NCBI GenBank assembly: GCA_032871835.1
Contig: CM065303.1
Coordinates: forward strand, 55,900,597-55,964,596
Length of the DNA stretch: 64,000 nucleotides
Direction: 5' to 3'
Source of the DNA: Dipteronia dyeriana
Taxonomy: Eukaryota; Streptophyta; Magnoliopsida; Sapindales; Sapindaceae
Position 1 is the first letter of the stretch. Each line of letters starts with the position of its first letter. Shown piece after piece: positions 44,691 to 56,927 of this stretch. The notes below the pieces were generated by a model. That model did no database searches. It had not been told where the DNA came from and was given only the letters and a program-made list of their open reading frames with translations. The translations under genes were made by a program, and so were the position numbers.

Positions 44691-45608
44691 CTCTAACCCC
44701 TAATGGTCCTAAAACCACCACCAAAAACAAATCGAACCACCGCCTGAAATCCAAAAAACCAAGAAAAAATCTTCCGTAGAACTATTACCAATTCAGATAA
44801 AAATAAAAACCCTAAGCTTTATCACCAATTGATCAAACCCAAATCACCAAACACTCCGTTTATCACTAATTCAAGAAACCCAAATTTATAATAAAGATTA
44901 AACCCTATACTGATGATAAGATTAAAAAGCAGAAGAAAAAATCTAAACTTGGCAACAAAGTGAAAACCCCCAAATCAGGAAACCCTAGTTTTGCAACAAA
45001 ATGACAGTGGCGTTGCATCGAGAGTCTCTCAACAATAAAATTGAAAGCCAAATTTGAACATTTACGAGAAACAAAAAAGTGAGGAAAAAAACGATTACAA
45101 GAGTCAGAGGAAAGAAATTGAAGAGACCTAATGATCGAAATGGAGAGTCAGTTATCAAGGCAATCCAAAAAGAAGAAGATGTGGGTTTGTGGAGTTTTGT
45201 AGGTCTCTGGAGATTGGATCTTAGAGACAAACAAAGAAAATATGGAGATGATGCAGTGGTGCGGCGCGGTGGCAAGGCGAGTCCTGGCGATGACTCAGCG
45301 GCCATCTCTACCATCATCGATGGCAGCGTCTGATGCTCCGATCCTGTACGGATTAGGCGATAAGAAGACGAAGAGAGGGAAGAGATTCAAGAGATTCAAG
45401 GCGACAAAGATTACATCTGATGCTCCCCAGATTTAAATTAGATTTTAAAAAAATATATATATATTTGTAATTAAATATTAAAATTAATTAAAATCAATTA
45501 AAATCATTATTTTGTGTTTATAATTGTTTTTTATTTAACACGTGGCATATTACACGGTGAAAGACAAAAAATGCCCTTGGAATTGTTAAGTTTGACTAAC
45601 AGTTCACC
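44691..45608. other. Host-like interior of the TIR element
   Basis: A block rich in AAACCCTA-type motifs and short purine-rich open frames, resembling captured 5' gene sequence often seen inside non-autonomous MULE-like elements. No frame can be assigned a product. 45440-45540 is AT-rich. Confidence 0.4.
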
Positions 45609-45722
45609 GACTAAGGGACCAAATTGATGAATTTTTGAAAACATAATGACCACTCCAGTGAAAAATGGAAAGACAGTTAAAAATGTTATTGTCGGCCAAA
45701 ACATAGGGACCAAAATGATAAT

Positions 45723-47728
45723 TTTCCTTAATAATACCCACATGTCATCATATGAACATAAAGTTTGTTATTGAGAGAATGTATCTAAGAACATCTCCGA
45801 TCTCCAATGTAAAAGTGACTTGCATTTCAATAATTGTTGAAATATAAACAATATCAAGAGATTTGTTTCCTATATGGTAAAAAAGTCTACTTGATAGATA
45901 GCCAAATAAAAAAGTTGTCTCCAATGCTCTTGTTTAAATATTAATTTATTAATGACATGACTTATTATGAGTCCAAAAAATTTCTAACACCTTTTTTAGG
46001 GTGGATTTTAGGAAATAGTTGCTTCTCTAAATGATTCAACAAGTGCTACTTTCAATCAAACAACCTCCCTTTCGTGGATGAAATGGAGGGAAATTGGGTT
46101 GTATAAGAAGGAAAGGAAGAAGGCGATGTAGAGGGGGTGTCAATGCCCGGTAGTCAGGTTTCGGGAACTTGACAGGTGCAACCACGACCGCTTGTTCCTC
46201 AACCGCAGTAGCTCTTGTTCTTCTTCCTTCTCATTTTGTTTTTTTTTTCCTTTCAAAATCCGCCATCAATGGAGGACCTCAATCAATGGAGATGTAATTG
46301 ACGAATCGACGAACACACGTACACCGACCAATCGACGAACACATGTACACCGACGACAACCATTGACCATGAACACGTGTACATCATCGTCGACGACCAC
46401 GATCAAACACAATATCGACTTTTGATTTCTCTGAAAAGATGAAGTATTTAACTTTCTCTGAATCGAAGGGTTTCAAATTGGGGATTCAGTGTTAGAGAAG
46501 ATGAATTGTACAAAAACAAAGAAGCACATAACAACAACCTAGAAGTCTCGAAATGCAATCACAAAGTCTTGAAACACAAGTCCCGGAACCGGAACACGAA
46601 CACAAAGTCTCGGAACACGAATACAAAGTCTCGGAACATATCATAAGGTCTTGAAACACAAACACAAAGTCTCGGAACACAATCTCAAAGTCTCGAAAAC
46701 ACAAGGTTGTTGTTCTGTGCTGTCCTGTTGTTGTTTCTTGTGTTTAACAATGGAAGATTCAAAACCAAAACAACATAGGATTCGACCCTTGAGTGTAGTG
46801 CATCAGCGTAGCATCACTAAACTAAGTTTTAGATTATAAAGCTTTTAAAATTGGAGAGAGGAAAGTAAGTTCCAGACAATATAAAAGTAGGAAAAGAAAG
46901 TTAAAATCAGAGATATAATTTCAAAACGTGTAAAGTAAATGTATTTTTGAAAATCACTTACTTTGATAATTTTTAAAATATAAATTATTAAAACAGTGAT
47001 AGTCTTAAAACATCAACTCAAAAAAATAACAAAACCTTATATTTCCTCGTCTTATTATTATATTTATTTTTTAATCAAACAAATTTTTTAATAATTTTTT
47101 TAATTTATCTCTAAATACTTAGTTAGCCTAGAGTATAGATGTTTAACGCAGCTTTGAAAATAGGCATTCGATTTGATCTTATCTATTTTTTGTTGTTGCC
47201 ATATATTTGATATTGAGTTGCAGCACCTAAATTGGAGATATATATTTAAACATAATATATATTTATTCTATTTAATTTTTTATTTTAAAAAATAAAAACT
47301 AAAACGAAATATAAAATATAATCCCAATGGCGAACAGATAATATTATACAAATTACAAACCGAGTTTGCATAAAGGTGGAGTCAACTGGATTCCAAACAG
47401 GGAAACAAACTAATAAATGTTATTGACTTATTGTTGCAATTACATAAACTTTAATTTCTTGACTTGCGTGTTTCATGCTTAATGGCTTAATGCAAGTTGG
47501 CAACTCACAATAATTCAATAAGGAAAATGTTTAGGTATCGATCTACCAATAGGATACTGACACTTAGGTATCTATTTCTTATATTTTTTTTAAAAATAGA
47601 TTATGTGTTAACATCCCATTGATATAAACAGTACCTTGTGTCAGTATCATACCATCGTCCATTCAATAAACGTATTTCATACTTATTGCACCTCCCAGTA
47701 AACGTGTTTAAATTACATGCTTCATTTA
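45723..47728. other. Intergenic DNA with a minisatellite block
   Basis: No gene. 46540-46700 holds a short-period repeat (separate entry); 46930-47010 resembles an arm of the TIR family at 33 and 40 kb (ATAAATTATTAAAACAGTGATAG). The remainder is AT-rich. Confidence 0.45.
46540..46700. repeat. Minisatellite around (C)AAAGTCTCGGAACACGAA
   Basis: At least six imperfect copies of an approximately 24-30-bp unit with the core AAAGTCT(C/T)G(G/A)AACAC. The layout resembles the internal arrays of the TIR elements at 33.4 and 39.8 kb. Confidence 0.75.
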
Positions 47729-48025
47729 AGGATAATTATCCTGGTCAGTGGTCACCGCCAAACGAAAATGGTCATTCATAGAAAAATTATCCTAGTGGCA
47801 TGGCCATTTGGTTACGCTCTACTCTAATAGCTATTCATTTTAATTTGAGATAATTATTTCAGATAATTATTTCGACGAAGATCAACTTTTATCAACATTA
47901 TCAAAATAGCTTTTAGATAGGGATTTGATTTCAAAATGATCATTTTTGATAAACAACGTTACGCTAATATCTATTCCATCTGTTTTTTTTTTAAATATTT
48001 ATATTTAGTATTTGTATATATGTAT

Positions 48026-48027
<2 letters not shown>

Positions 48028-48064
<37 letters not shown>
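48028..48064. repeat. (AT)n microsatellite
   Basis: About 18 uninterrupted AT units. Confidence 0.95.
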
Positions 48065-48067
<3 letters not shown>

Positions 48068-48254
48068 AGCTTTGACAAATATATATATGTCAAAGCAAAG
48101 TATGTAAAATGAGTATCTCACATTTAATGTTCTTATATAATTCCATCAGTACGCAATTATGTGAAAATTTTCGTATATATATATTCTTTTTTTGAGAAGA
48201 TTAATGCTATAAATTCTAAAAATTTAAAAAAAAATATTTGAGATAAGTTGAAAA

Positions 48255-48255
<1 letters not shown>

Positions 48256-48328
<73 letters not shown>
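48256..48328. repeat. (AT)n microsatellite, long
   Basis: About 36 uninterrupted AT units, the longest simple repeat in the window; its length in the assembly may be unreliable. Confidence 0.95.
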
Positions 48329-48330
<2 letters not shown>

Positions 48331-48613
48331 GATATGCTATATGTATATACATACATTAAATATAATTATTTGTTTTAAAAATTAAAAGAAAAAAATGATT
48401 TAAACAAAATATCTAAAATAAATTAATGACATCCCTTTATTAACCAAAATGTCACTCATTGGATGGAATTTGATGGAAATAGATGGAATTGGATGGAATG
48501 ACCATTAGTGTAACATTGTTTACCAAAAATGTCATTTTGAAATCAATTCCCAATTTGGTGACCATTTTGATAGTGGTAATAAGAATTGATGGCCATCGGA
48601 GTAATTATCCCTT

Positions 48614-49213
48614 TTAATTTTGAAAAACAATATGGTAAAAATTAAAATAAAAAACTTTTTTTTTATCTTTAAAGTTCAACCATCCATCACAATCATGTAC
48701 GATTGAAGATTAAACAAAAAAAGAAGAAGAGTTTTTTTTTTTTAAAAAAAAAACCTTTTTATATAAATTTATCTTAGACTTTCTAAATAAAAAAATTGTT
48801 TAATCCAACCGTCCATTGTGATGGACATTTGGAGATAAATTTAGTTTTATAAAAAGTTTTCCTTTTTCTTTTAAGAAAAGTTTTTGGTATTAGTTTTTTT
48901 TTTTTTTTTTAAAAAAAATTATTGATTAGTTATATTTACAAAATTAAATGAGTAGCCATCAGAGTATCGCATGCCCAAATAGATGGTCCTAATGGTAATT
49001 TTCACAATTAATGGCCATTGTCGTCACACTATTTACCTATAATAGCCATTTTGAACCAAATTTTCCATCAAATAACTATTTTGATATTTAACAACGAAAT
49101 GAATGTTCAGTAAGGTAATTATCTATTGATCTAATTTTAAATCCAAATCATTTGGTAACCACTGCCTAATGTGCTTTACGGCAAGAGTGTTAATTTAGTC
49201 GGTTAATGTTTTA
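48614..49213. other. AT-rich spacer
   Basis: Homopolymer tracts and short inverted repeats (48660-48900). Sequence near 48955-49130 resembles parts of 47730-48610, probably a decayed relative. No gene. Confidence 0.4.
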
Positions 49214-50211
49214 GAGCCAGTTTGTTATTGCTTTTAAAAAGTTAAAATCTACTAAGTGCCCGTTTGAAAGAGTTTCTCTATTGTCTAAAAGAGAAAAAAA
49301 CTCTTTAAAAAAATAGTGACGTTTGGTTGTCACCAAGTAGAGCTTTTAGATGATTAAAAAAATTGTTTTACGTCTACTTTGAAAAGCTCAAAATTTAAGC
49401 TTAAATTTTAAGCTTTTCCAAGTAGATCTTTTTGAGCTTTTTAATAACACTAAAATGTCTAATATAACCTTATCATTTAAAATAGTTTTTGAATATTTTG
49501 GTAATCTTACCATTTAAAAAAGCTTTTTTTAATTGACAACCAAACGAACAACGACTTCCTATTAAAAGTTCTACTTGTAAAAGATTTACTTTAAAAGATT
49601 TATTCCTAAAAGATCTACTTGAAGAAGCTCTTCCAAACGGAGCCTTATTTAATAATTTTGACTTAAAATGATGTTTGATAAAACTTCAAAAAATGATTAA
49701 TTAATAATCAAACAAGTTTTGACAGTGATTTTAATAAGTAAATGATGAGTTACTTTTAAAAGTGATTATGAAATAATCTATTTCACTATTTAATGAATAT
49801 TTTAAAATATCATTATTAACCTTATCAAGATAAAATCATTTATACTTTATTTCATCTTAAAAATTAAATATTATACTCAAATATTGATTTGATTTATGAA
49901 ATCTTTTTGAACATCTTTATTGTTCTTATGGATTTTTTTTTCTAATTTAAATATTCTACTTAAATATTAATTTTATTTATATAATTAATGACAAAAATAA
50001 GTAAGGTTCTAAAATTATATCTATTTTAGTTATTATAACTAATCTCAACACTTTTAAATAAAATTATATATATATATATTGCTTTTGAGATATAAAATAG
50101 TTTTAAAACTATAAGCAATCAAATATCTGTTAATTAACTTCAGAGTTGATTACTCCTACAACACAACTAACAACAGTTATTCTATAAGTTACAACAATAT
50201 CAAACTGACCC
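49214..50211. mobile_element. MITE, interrupted by a second MITE
   Basis: Left end GAGCCAGTTTGTTATTGC and inverted right end GGGTCAGTTTGATATTGT form an imperfect terminal inverted repeat. Removing the inner element (49253-49647) leaves about 600 bp of AT-rich non-coding DNA. Confidence 0.6.
49253..49647. mobile_element. Nested hAT-like MITE
   Basis: Left TAAGTGCCCGTTTGAAAGAG and inverted right TAAGGCTCCGTTTGGAAGAG. It is 395 bp, rich in AAAAG.TCTACTT-type internal inverted repeats, with no coding sequence. It lies inside the MITE at 49214-50211. Confidence 0.68.
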
Positions 50212-50625
50212 TTGAATTCATGAGACTGTCGGTCTACCATTACAAGTGATTTATAATGCATAAGGAGAATTGTAAATAACCCCTGAGTTTTGACCTTATG
50301 CTAAATCAATCCCTTTTGTTTTGAATATTAGTAATCTTATTGGTAAAATTTGAAGATCTGACATGTCAACACTATTACTGAAAAATACAGTGGTCAGATA
50401 TGCCACGACATCCAAGATCAGCCAAAAAAGAGCAACCCAAGATGACCAAAAGATGATCTCAAAATGATTGGGAAAAGTAACTCGATCAGGGTAACTAGAT
50501 TGGTCGAGTAAATAATTTATTGTAAACTAGAACAATTATTATTGAATTTTAATAGCACAACTTATTATTGAATTTTAATAACACAACTTATTAATGACAT
50601 GACCAGATAAAACTAAACGCATAAC
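50212..50625. other. Spacer without a recognisable feature
   Basis: A short direct repeat (AACTTATTATTGAATTTTAATA at about 50560, partly repeated) is the only structure seen. Confidence 0.4.
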
Positions 50626-51183
50626 TATGGGTGATAATTTGACCCGCACTCGCGAACATCCACATGAACCCGACCCTGTAGGGTAGGGTGTGGATGGTGA
50701 ATTTACGACCCGCAGACCCGTAAACCCGTTTAATGAAAAATTCGACGGGTTTACGAACGGGTGCAGATTGAAAAACGAATCCGCGGGTGCAAATATTTGT
50801 ATATGAACACATATATACATTTGAATTATTTTTGGTCATTTTATTTTTATGGTTATTATTGTTTTGTAATGTATCAAGTAGGGAATTAGAGATGAAAATT
50901 AAATTCAATTAAGTATTAAATGAGTGATTACATGTGGAAATTTACAAATGACAAGTCGCGGGTTTGTGGATACCCCGTGGGTGAAGCACCCACCCTTGAA
51001 CCCGCATTGGTTCGCGGGTTCACATGTGAGGGTATGAGTGCAGCCATAACCCCGTAGGTTCACGTCCTTCCGCGAACCCGCTAACCTACTCGGGTTCGAT
51101 GGCGGGCGTGGGTGAGGAAAATTTTCACGGGTGAAGGTTTGGATTTTATAAAATCTACCGAACTCGACCCGTTATCATCCCTA
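50626..51183. mobile_element. hAT-like MITE with 8-bp target duplication
   Basis: Inverted ends TATGGGTGATAA and TAGGGATGATAA. It is flanked by CGCATAAC (50618-50625) and CCCATAAC (51184-51191), a 7/8 match to an 8-bp duplication. Internal CCCGC.GGGTTCG.GGG blocks are typical of this abundant plant MITE type. Confidence 0.78.
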
Positions 51184-51696
51184 CCCATAACCGTTTTCCT
51201 TTTTAGCATGTTTGGGTCGAATTATGGGGTGAGTAAAAATGCCCCCTTGGAGTGTGGAGTTATTTATTGAATTTGTAAGTATATATATAGGGGACTTTTC
51301 CTATAGAACTCCTTTATTTTAATACAATGACCACCTTTGATAAAATTATATATAATTGAATGTTTTTGGATGAGATTTTTTATATGCACCATAAGAAAAT
51401 TAAAATACATATTTTGTAAAAGAATCGGTTTTTTTTTTTGGATTTGAGAATTATTTTTTCTTATATTTCCCTATTTTAAAATGCTTTATCTTCAAAAAAA
51501 GTCGAAAAATTAGTTCTTTCACAAGAAAAATTTTCAGCTTTTTTTTTTTCTATAAATGTATTTCAATGTTTTTATCATATATAAAAAAATCATTTCAAGA
51601 TTCAATATATTCTATTAAATGTCATCGAAGGTGCTTAAAGTGTGCATTATGAAAAGACTTCATCGAAAAATATATTCATACACACACATATATATA

Positions 51697-51736
<40 letters not shown>

Positions 51737-52212
51737 TTTGTTTTAAATTATTAAGTTTGTTTTACATGGCTAGTATTTACTATTTTTCTCTAGCACACAA
51801 TTTAGATATGTTTATAGTATATTAATAAACATCACTATATATTACCATATGTATTATTATAATTGAAATTATATTGTTTATATGGTATACTATAAATATG
51901 TCTAAATTACATACCGGAAAAAAAATTGTAAACCCTGTCATAGAAAAATTGGCAGGGTTTAGGCGATATATTTTTAGGATAGGTAAATTATTGGTTAAAA
52001 ATAACACTAATTCTAGTTCATCCAAAAATTTAGTTTTTAGTTCATCCAAAAATTTAGTTTAAAAACTGATTTAAATAATGTGATAAATAATTTGTCATTC
52101 ATATCAGCCTATGATATAATTCATTTGGATTGAATTTCGATTAAAAGTTTGAATTGTACGGTATTATTCTAAAAATAAACGGTTAATAAAGCAGTGATCA
52201 CTAACTCGCTCT
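51184..52212. other. Upstream region of the anthranilate synthase gene
   Basis: AT-rich. Holds a (TTA)n tract at 51699-51736 and a 20-bp tandem pair TTCATCCAAAAATTTAGTTT at about 52017-52060. No gene. Confidence 0.5.
51699..51736. repeat. (TTA)n microsatellite
   Basis: About 12 to 13 TTA units. Confidence 0.93.
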
Positions 52213-52220
52213 TATATAAA
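52213..52220 (+). promoter_or_regulatory. TATA box of the anthranilate synthase beta gene
   Basis: TATATAAA, 84 bp upstream of the ATG at 52304, followed by a CT-rich leader. Confidence 0.65.
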
Positions 52221-52303
52221 CGGGTCCCTTTTTTTTTTGAGGGGTGGCTGCGCAGCTCACTTAAAAGTTAAAACCAAGTACCATCTCTCTCTCTCTCTCA
52301 AAA

Positions 52304-54471
52304 ATGGACGCTGCAATGCTCTCAAAATCTTCCATCATCCAATCAAAACCCTCTCTTTTTTGTAAAACAACCTTTCAAACACCTCCTATCACTCAACTCT
52401 CCACTTTATCTCATTCTTCAAGTAATTTTTCTTCTCTGTCTTCGTTTGTTTTTACATGTATTGAACTACGCTCTTTCTATGATTATGATTATGATTATGA
52501 TTTTGGTTTTGTAGTTACAGGACTGCATTTTACTGCAAAAAGGAGAACTGGGTCAGCGAAATTGTCAATGGCAATGGTGAATTCAGATACAAGATCTTCG
52601 CTTTTGGATGATCGCAGGAAGACCAATAACGATCCCATCATTGTTATTGATAATTATGATAGTTTCACCTACAATCTTTGCCAGGTTTGGTCCTTTCTCT
52701 GTTGTTTATATCTGGGTAATGCCTGAAGTTCGCTCATTTTTACTTTTCTTTTGATTGTTTGATGTTCTAGCTGTTTGGTTGGTGAGAACATGTAGGAAAA
52801 GGAAGAAGTCAAGAGTAGTCGATGCTTTTCTAGACTTGTGCTTATTTATCATAGAGTTAGCAGTCCAAATTAAGTGAATAAAAAGGACACTTCAAATCTT
52901 AAAATTTTCTGTTGTAAAAAACAAACGACTGCACAAAAACTTCAAGTAATGATTTATTACTATATGCTTGTCAAATATTTCTCTAACACTTATACTGTTT
53001 ATTAGAAAGATATTGGGCTAAGAATTGGTGTGGTGTTCTGTTTTTAGTACTCTTTAGTCTTTCCCTATCAGAATGATTTATCACAATAAGAGGAAATGCT
53101 TTACTTGAAATGACATGTTGAATTTGGTAAGAGACATTATTGGCTGTAGGTAGCAAGGAATTGAGATTGAAAAATTTAATGATGGCATAATAATGGTGAT
53201 GATTTTCTGCTTCAAAAGTGTGTTCAGTTGTTTTCTTGCCCCAAGATTCTGGTTGGTCCATTTCAGTTTCTTCTAGGTGCTGTCAAAGCCCTAATTTGCT
53301 GATATACTCTAACAATAGTTCAACAACTTGAAGTAGGCAAGATACAGACAAAATAAATGTATTCTTCCCCCTCTTTTGCCGTAAATTAGTTATAAAAAAT
53401 GGAGCCTCGAAGTAAAGAAATGTGTTAACATGTTTAAAAATTGATGTCTTGAAGGTTAGTTATACAGACAAATTGTCAGGGGATTGTATTGAAACCTTCT
53501 GACTTTGTAAAGTATTCGTCAAACGACTGAAGTGCAAATGAGGAGAGTCTAATGTAACCGCTCCTCTTGACATTGACATAGCTGGTTGCACCGCTGTATA
53601 AATGCTAAGTTTTGTCCTCATGTCATAGCTTTTCTTTTCTGTTTTACCTATTATTTCATTTTTGAATTTTGAACATTGTAATAAATTTATGATCCATTTA
53701 TTGAAGAAGTTTGTTTATTTTTTTTCATCAACATATAGATTAAAAAAGCAATAGAAACTGAATTAGATCCTTATAGTATGTTTCAATCCACAAATCTTGA
53801 GAGTTTGCAACCTACGAACTTAAAATGTGTCACTTCCACCGGATTTTATTTTATATGCGCTATATTTTTGAAGATTGTATTTTCCTCTGTATAATACAAT
53901 TTTTTATTAATTCTTTTAAGGTTTTTAGCAGTGTCCTTTACTCCTTTCAATGTTAACCAAAATTCAGTGGGAAATTATGGTGGAATGCTATTATTCATCT
54001 TATTGATTGTCATAATAGAATTCTTTTACCTTTTAAGAATTTTTGCAGTATACTTTATTAATGGTATTTTGAAACACGTTGTTTCCTACATTATTTTGTG
54101 TTATTATTTGTCTTCAACACTAATTATTGATGGATCAGAAACTTTTTTTCTAATAAGTTAATTATGATTTTGAAGTATATGGGAGAGCTAGGGTGTCACT
54201 TTGAGGTTTACCGGAACGATGAGTTAACTGTGGAAGAGCTGAAAAGGTATGGGATTTGTGCTTTGCCCGCTATAATATAGTTAGGTAATAAATTTTTCTG
54301 CTGTGATGACCTTTTTGACTGTGAAAAAGATTTATATTTGTTTGCTAATCTCCGTTTAGCGTTTTAATACTATGTGTATCATGCAGTCACTGATAACCAT
54401 TTTGTTACTTATTCTAGGAAAAATCCAAGAGGAGTGCTTATATCCCCTGGGCCAGGTAACTAGATTTTCTG

Positions 54472-54513
<42 letters not shown>

Positions 54514-56927
54514 TTATATATTTACAGATTATTATATTCCTCCTTCTGTCCTTTCTCTAGGAGCACCCCAGGATTCTGGGATATCATTGCAGACTGTTTT
54601 GGAAATTGGACCTACTGTGCCTTTATTTGGGGTGTGTATGGGTTTGCAGTGCATTGGAGAGGCTTTTGGAGGTGAGTTAGTTGAGATGTCTTTAAGCTCA
54701 TATCAAGTTTATTTTCAACTAATTTATTTGAGTATACAATCACCTTGATTATTATATATCATTTTTGCATATTTGCATATCTTTAGGTAAACAGAAAGTA
54801 GAATTTTAGTAATTTGTTACTTCTGATTTATTTATGGCATTTAAAGTACTTGCTTGTTGGTTTCTAAATCTTTCCTGTTTGCTCTGTTGTTTTTTAGGGA
54901 AGATCGTTCGTTCTCCTTTGGGTGTCATGCATGGAAAGAGTTCTCTTGTATATTATGATGAGAAGGGAGAGGATGGTTTGTTCGCTGGATTATCAAAGTA
55001 CATGTTCATTTCTTTTTACAATTTCATATGACTTGTGTGTTAGTTTCATAGATTAGGTGAATGGGCTAATTGGCTAAACGCCTAAACCCATATAATCCTT
55101 TTCTTTTCTTTTTATTTAGTTTAATAACTATGTAGGATGTAAATGAGTTGAACCAAGTTGACATCTAGCTCTTCAAAATCATCTGGTAACCAATTTGATA
55201 GGTTCACAAATTGTTTGCAACTTGCTTGCCTTTTGGCAAACGAGTTCACTTTATCTTAGGTGTTTGTGTTTCATTGTCTTTGTAGGTGTTCAGCACCCTA
55301 TGTTTTGGGTGTTATTTAGTATCTTTCAGAACCTGGTCACTGATGTATGCATCATGCTGTTAACATTGCCACTTCCCAGAAGCTTGTATCACTAATTTTT
55401 GAAATAGGTATATGCTATTTTTGGGTGTGTTACTCAAGTGCACAACAGAGTGGGGGGCAGGGGTAGTAAGTTATGCATATTCGTAATTTCATAGTTAGAA
55501 GACTGTATATATCGCCTTTTTTTTTATTTAATGGCTTCATTAACAGATGCATGTTCCAGCCTAGATTGAATTTAATCCGTCTTCATTATATTCTTACAGT
55601 TTGTCCTATTGGTATAGCTTGGATGCCATGTCTATTTTGAAGGGTAGTATTAGGATATAGCACTCATGGCCACAACATGCACCAAAGCCAACGAAGCTTT
55701 TTATAAGTTCTCATTCTAGCTTTTTATCGAAAAAAGTTGTAATACTAATCAGCCGCCCTATTATCTTATTAAAAATTTGTTCATGGTTCATTCATCTTTT
55801 ATTGTTTTAGGGTTAGACTATATCAATTTAAAATATAGACTTGAATTTGTGACTTTATCATCCGTCCATCCATTTGCTCTTAAACTAAGAGTTGTCATCT
55901 ATCTGTAATTCGTTTACTTGTTTCCACTAGTAAATTAAGAAAGTATGGATATTTGGAGGTTGAAGTCACAAATTTAAGTCAAAATTTTAATTTTATTGAT
56001 GTTTTCCTTTTATTTTGTCGCAAGTGGAAATGCAATGGTAAATCATTCACTCACCATCATGTACCTTTTCATTTTTGGTTATTCTTACCATCCTCATTCT
56101 GGTATATAATAGCAAGTTTAGATGTTGTTATGATTTACTTCAAGTGTTTTCCCAGTCCGTTCACAGCAGGTAGATATCACAGCCTTGTGATTGAAAAAGA
56201 CAGTTTTCCTAGTGAAGAGCTCGAGGTTACAGCTTGGACTGAAGATGGACTGATAATGGCTGCTCGTCACAAAGTATATAAGCATTTACAGGTAAGAATT
56301 TTTTTCACTTTTCTCGTCACAATTAGAATTTTAAAAATTGTTGAGAATTATTCATTTTGTTTTAGAGTAATAGTTTCTTGTTGTAGTAATTGTGTAATTA
56401 ATGCCACGCCCGTAATAGATGCATGAAAATCGAACGTCATTATTCAGTTTTGTACCTCGCGGCCCTTCCAACTTGATGCAACACTGGAAGTTAGTTTTCG
56501 TTGCTTAAGCTATTCTGTGTTTGCTCTTCCATGTTTCAAATGATGTTCCTACGAGAGGCGAGAGCACTGTCTGGGTATTTGGTTACGATCCCTACCCGTG
56601 TTTCTAATATTGCAGAGCTGCTGGATCCTGTCATAGGTGTCTTTCTTGAAGTGTTACATACTTGCATTACATAAAGTAGATTTCCCAGTTTCCCACCACC
56701 ACCTACTTGTGTTTAGTTGGTTAGGCAAATGAAAGATTGCTTTCCCATATATCTTTTGATATGCATATATTTGTTTGTAAACCTATAGGCTATTCAAATG
56801 TCTGGATAATTACTTGCAGGGGGTTCAGTTTCATCCAGAGAGCATTATAACCAACGAAGGCAAGACGATTGTTTGCAATTTCATCAAACTGATAGAGAAA
56901 AAGGAGGCCGCTGAATCTCAGATTTAG
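52304..56927 (+). CDS. ASB1: Anthranilate synthase beta subunit (glutamine amidotransferase), plastid
   Basis: Exons: 52304-52684 (probably split, see below), 54176-54246, 54418-54455, 54561-54671, 54898-54997, 56156-56291, 56820-56927; all phases join. The product releases ammonia from glutamine for the alpha subunit, which turns chorismate into anthranilate, the first committed step of tryptophan synthesis. Class I amidotransferase marks are [25 protein letters not shown], the nucleophile Cys in [16 protein letters not shown], and His/Glu in GVQFHPES. The N-terminus is Ser/Thr-rich and basic, fitting a plastid transit peptide. Within exon 1, 52422-52514 (GT..TTTTGTAG, 93 nt, T-rich) is very likely an intron. 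It is open in frame either way, giving 283 residues if spliced and 314 if retained; plant ASB is about 276. A TATA box precedes. The neighbouring gene converges on it. Confidence 0.95.
52422..52514 (+). other. Probable in-frame 93-nt intron in the transit-peptide region
   Basis: GTAATT start, T-rich body, TTTTGTAG end, and a four-fold ATTATG microrepeat that would encode alternating Tyr-Asp. The length is a multiple of three and it has no stop, so retention would add 31 residues to the transit peptide without breaking the protein. Confidence 0.6.
54473..54513. repeat. (TTA)n microsatellite in an ASB intron
   Basis: About 13 TTA units in the short intron between exons 54418-54455 and 54561-54671. 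Confidence 0.93.

Larger units (their letters stand above)
41503..45722. mobile_element. 4.2-kb TIR element enclosing pararetroviral sequence
   Basis: Terminal inverted repeats of about 114 bp (41503-41616 and 45609-45722), about 85% identical by eye, both starting ATTATCATTTTGGTCC and sharing GTCTTTCCATTTTTCACTGG. No transposase is present. Inside are a caulimovirid RT/RNase H frame with its 3' region (41650-about 44690) and a host-like block (44690-45540). Long inverted repeats without transposase suggest a MULE-like non-autonomous element, but no 9-bp target duplication is visible, so the superfamily is unproven. The viral part may have been captured by the element or inserted into it. Confidence 0.65.
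47729..48613. mobile_element. MITE-like element with AAGG(G)ATAATTA ends
   Basis: Left end AAGGATAATTATCCTGGTCA and inverted right end AAGGGATAATTACTCCGATG. It contains two long (TA)n arrays. No coding sequence; target duplication unclear. Confidence 0.45.

Noticed and set aside
44985..45317. 110-codon minus-strand ORF inside the TIR element
   Set aside because: Ser/Pro-rich start then a hydrophobic stretch, no homology I recognise, typical of random frames in CT-rich transposon interiors.
51619..51825. ORF across the (TTA)n repeat
   Set aside because: Encodes a Tyr run from the microsatellite only.
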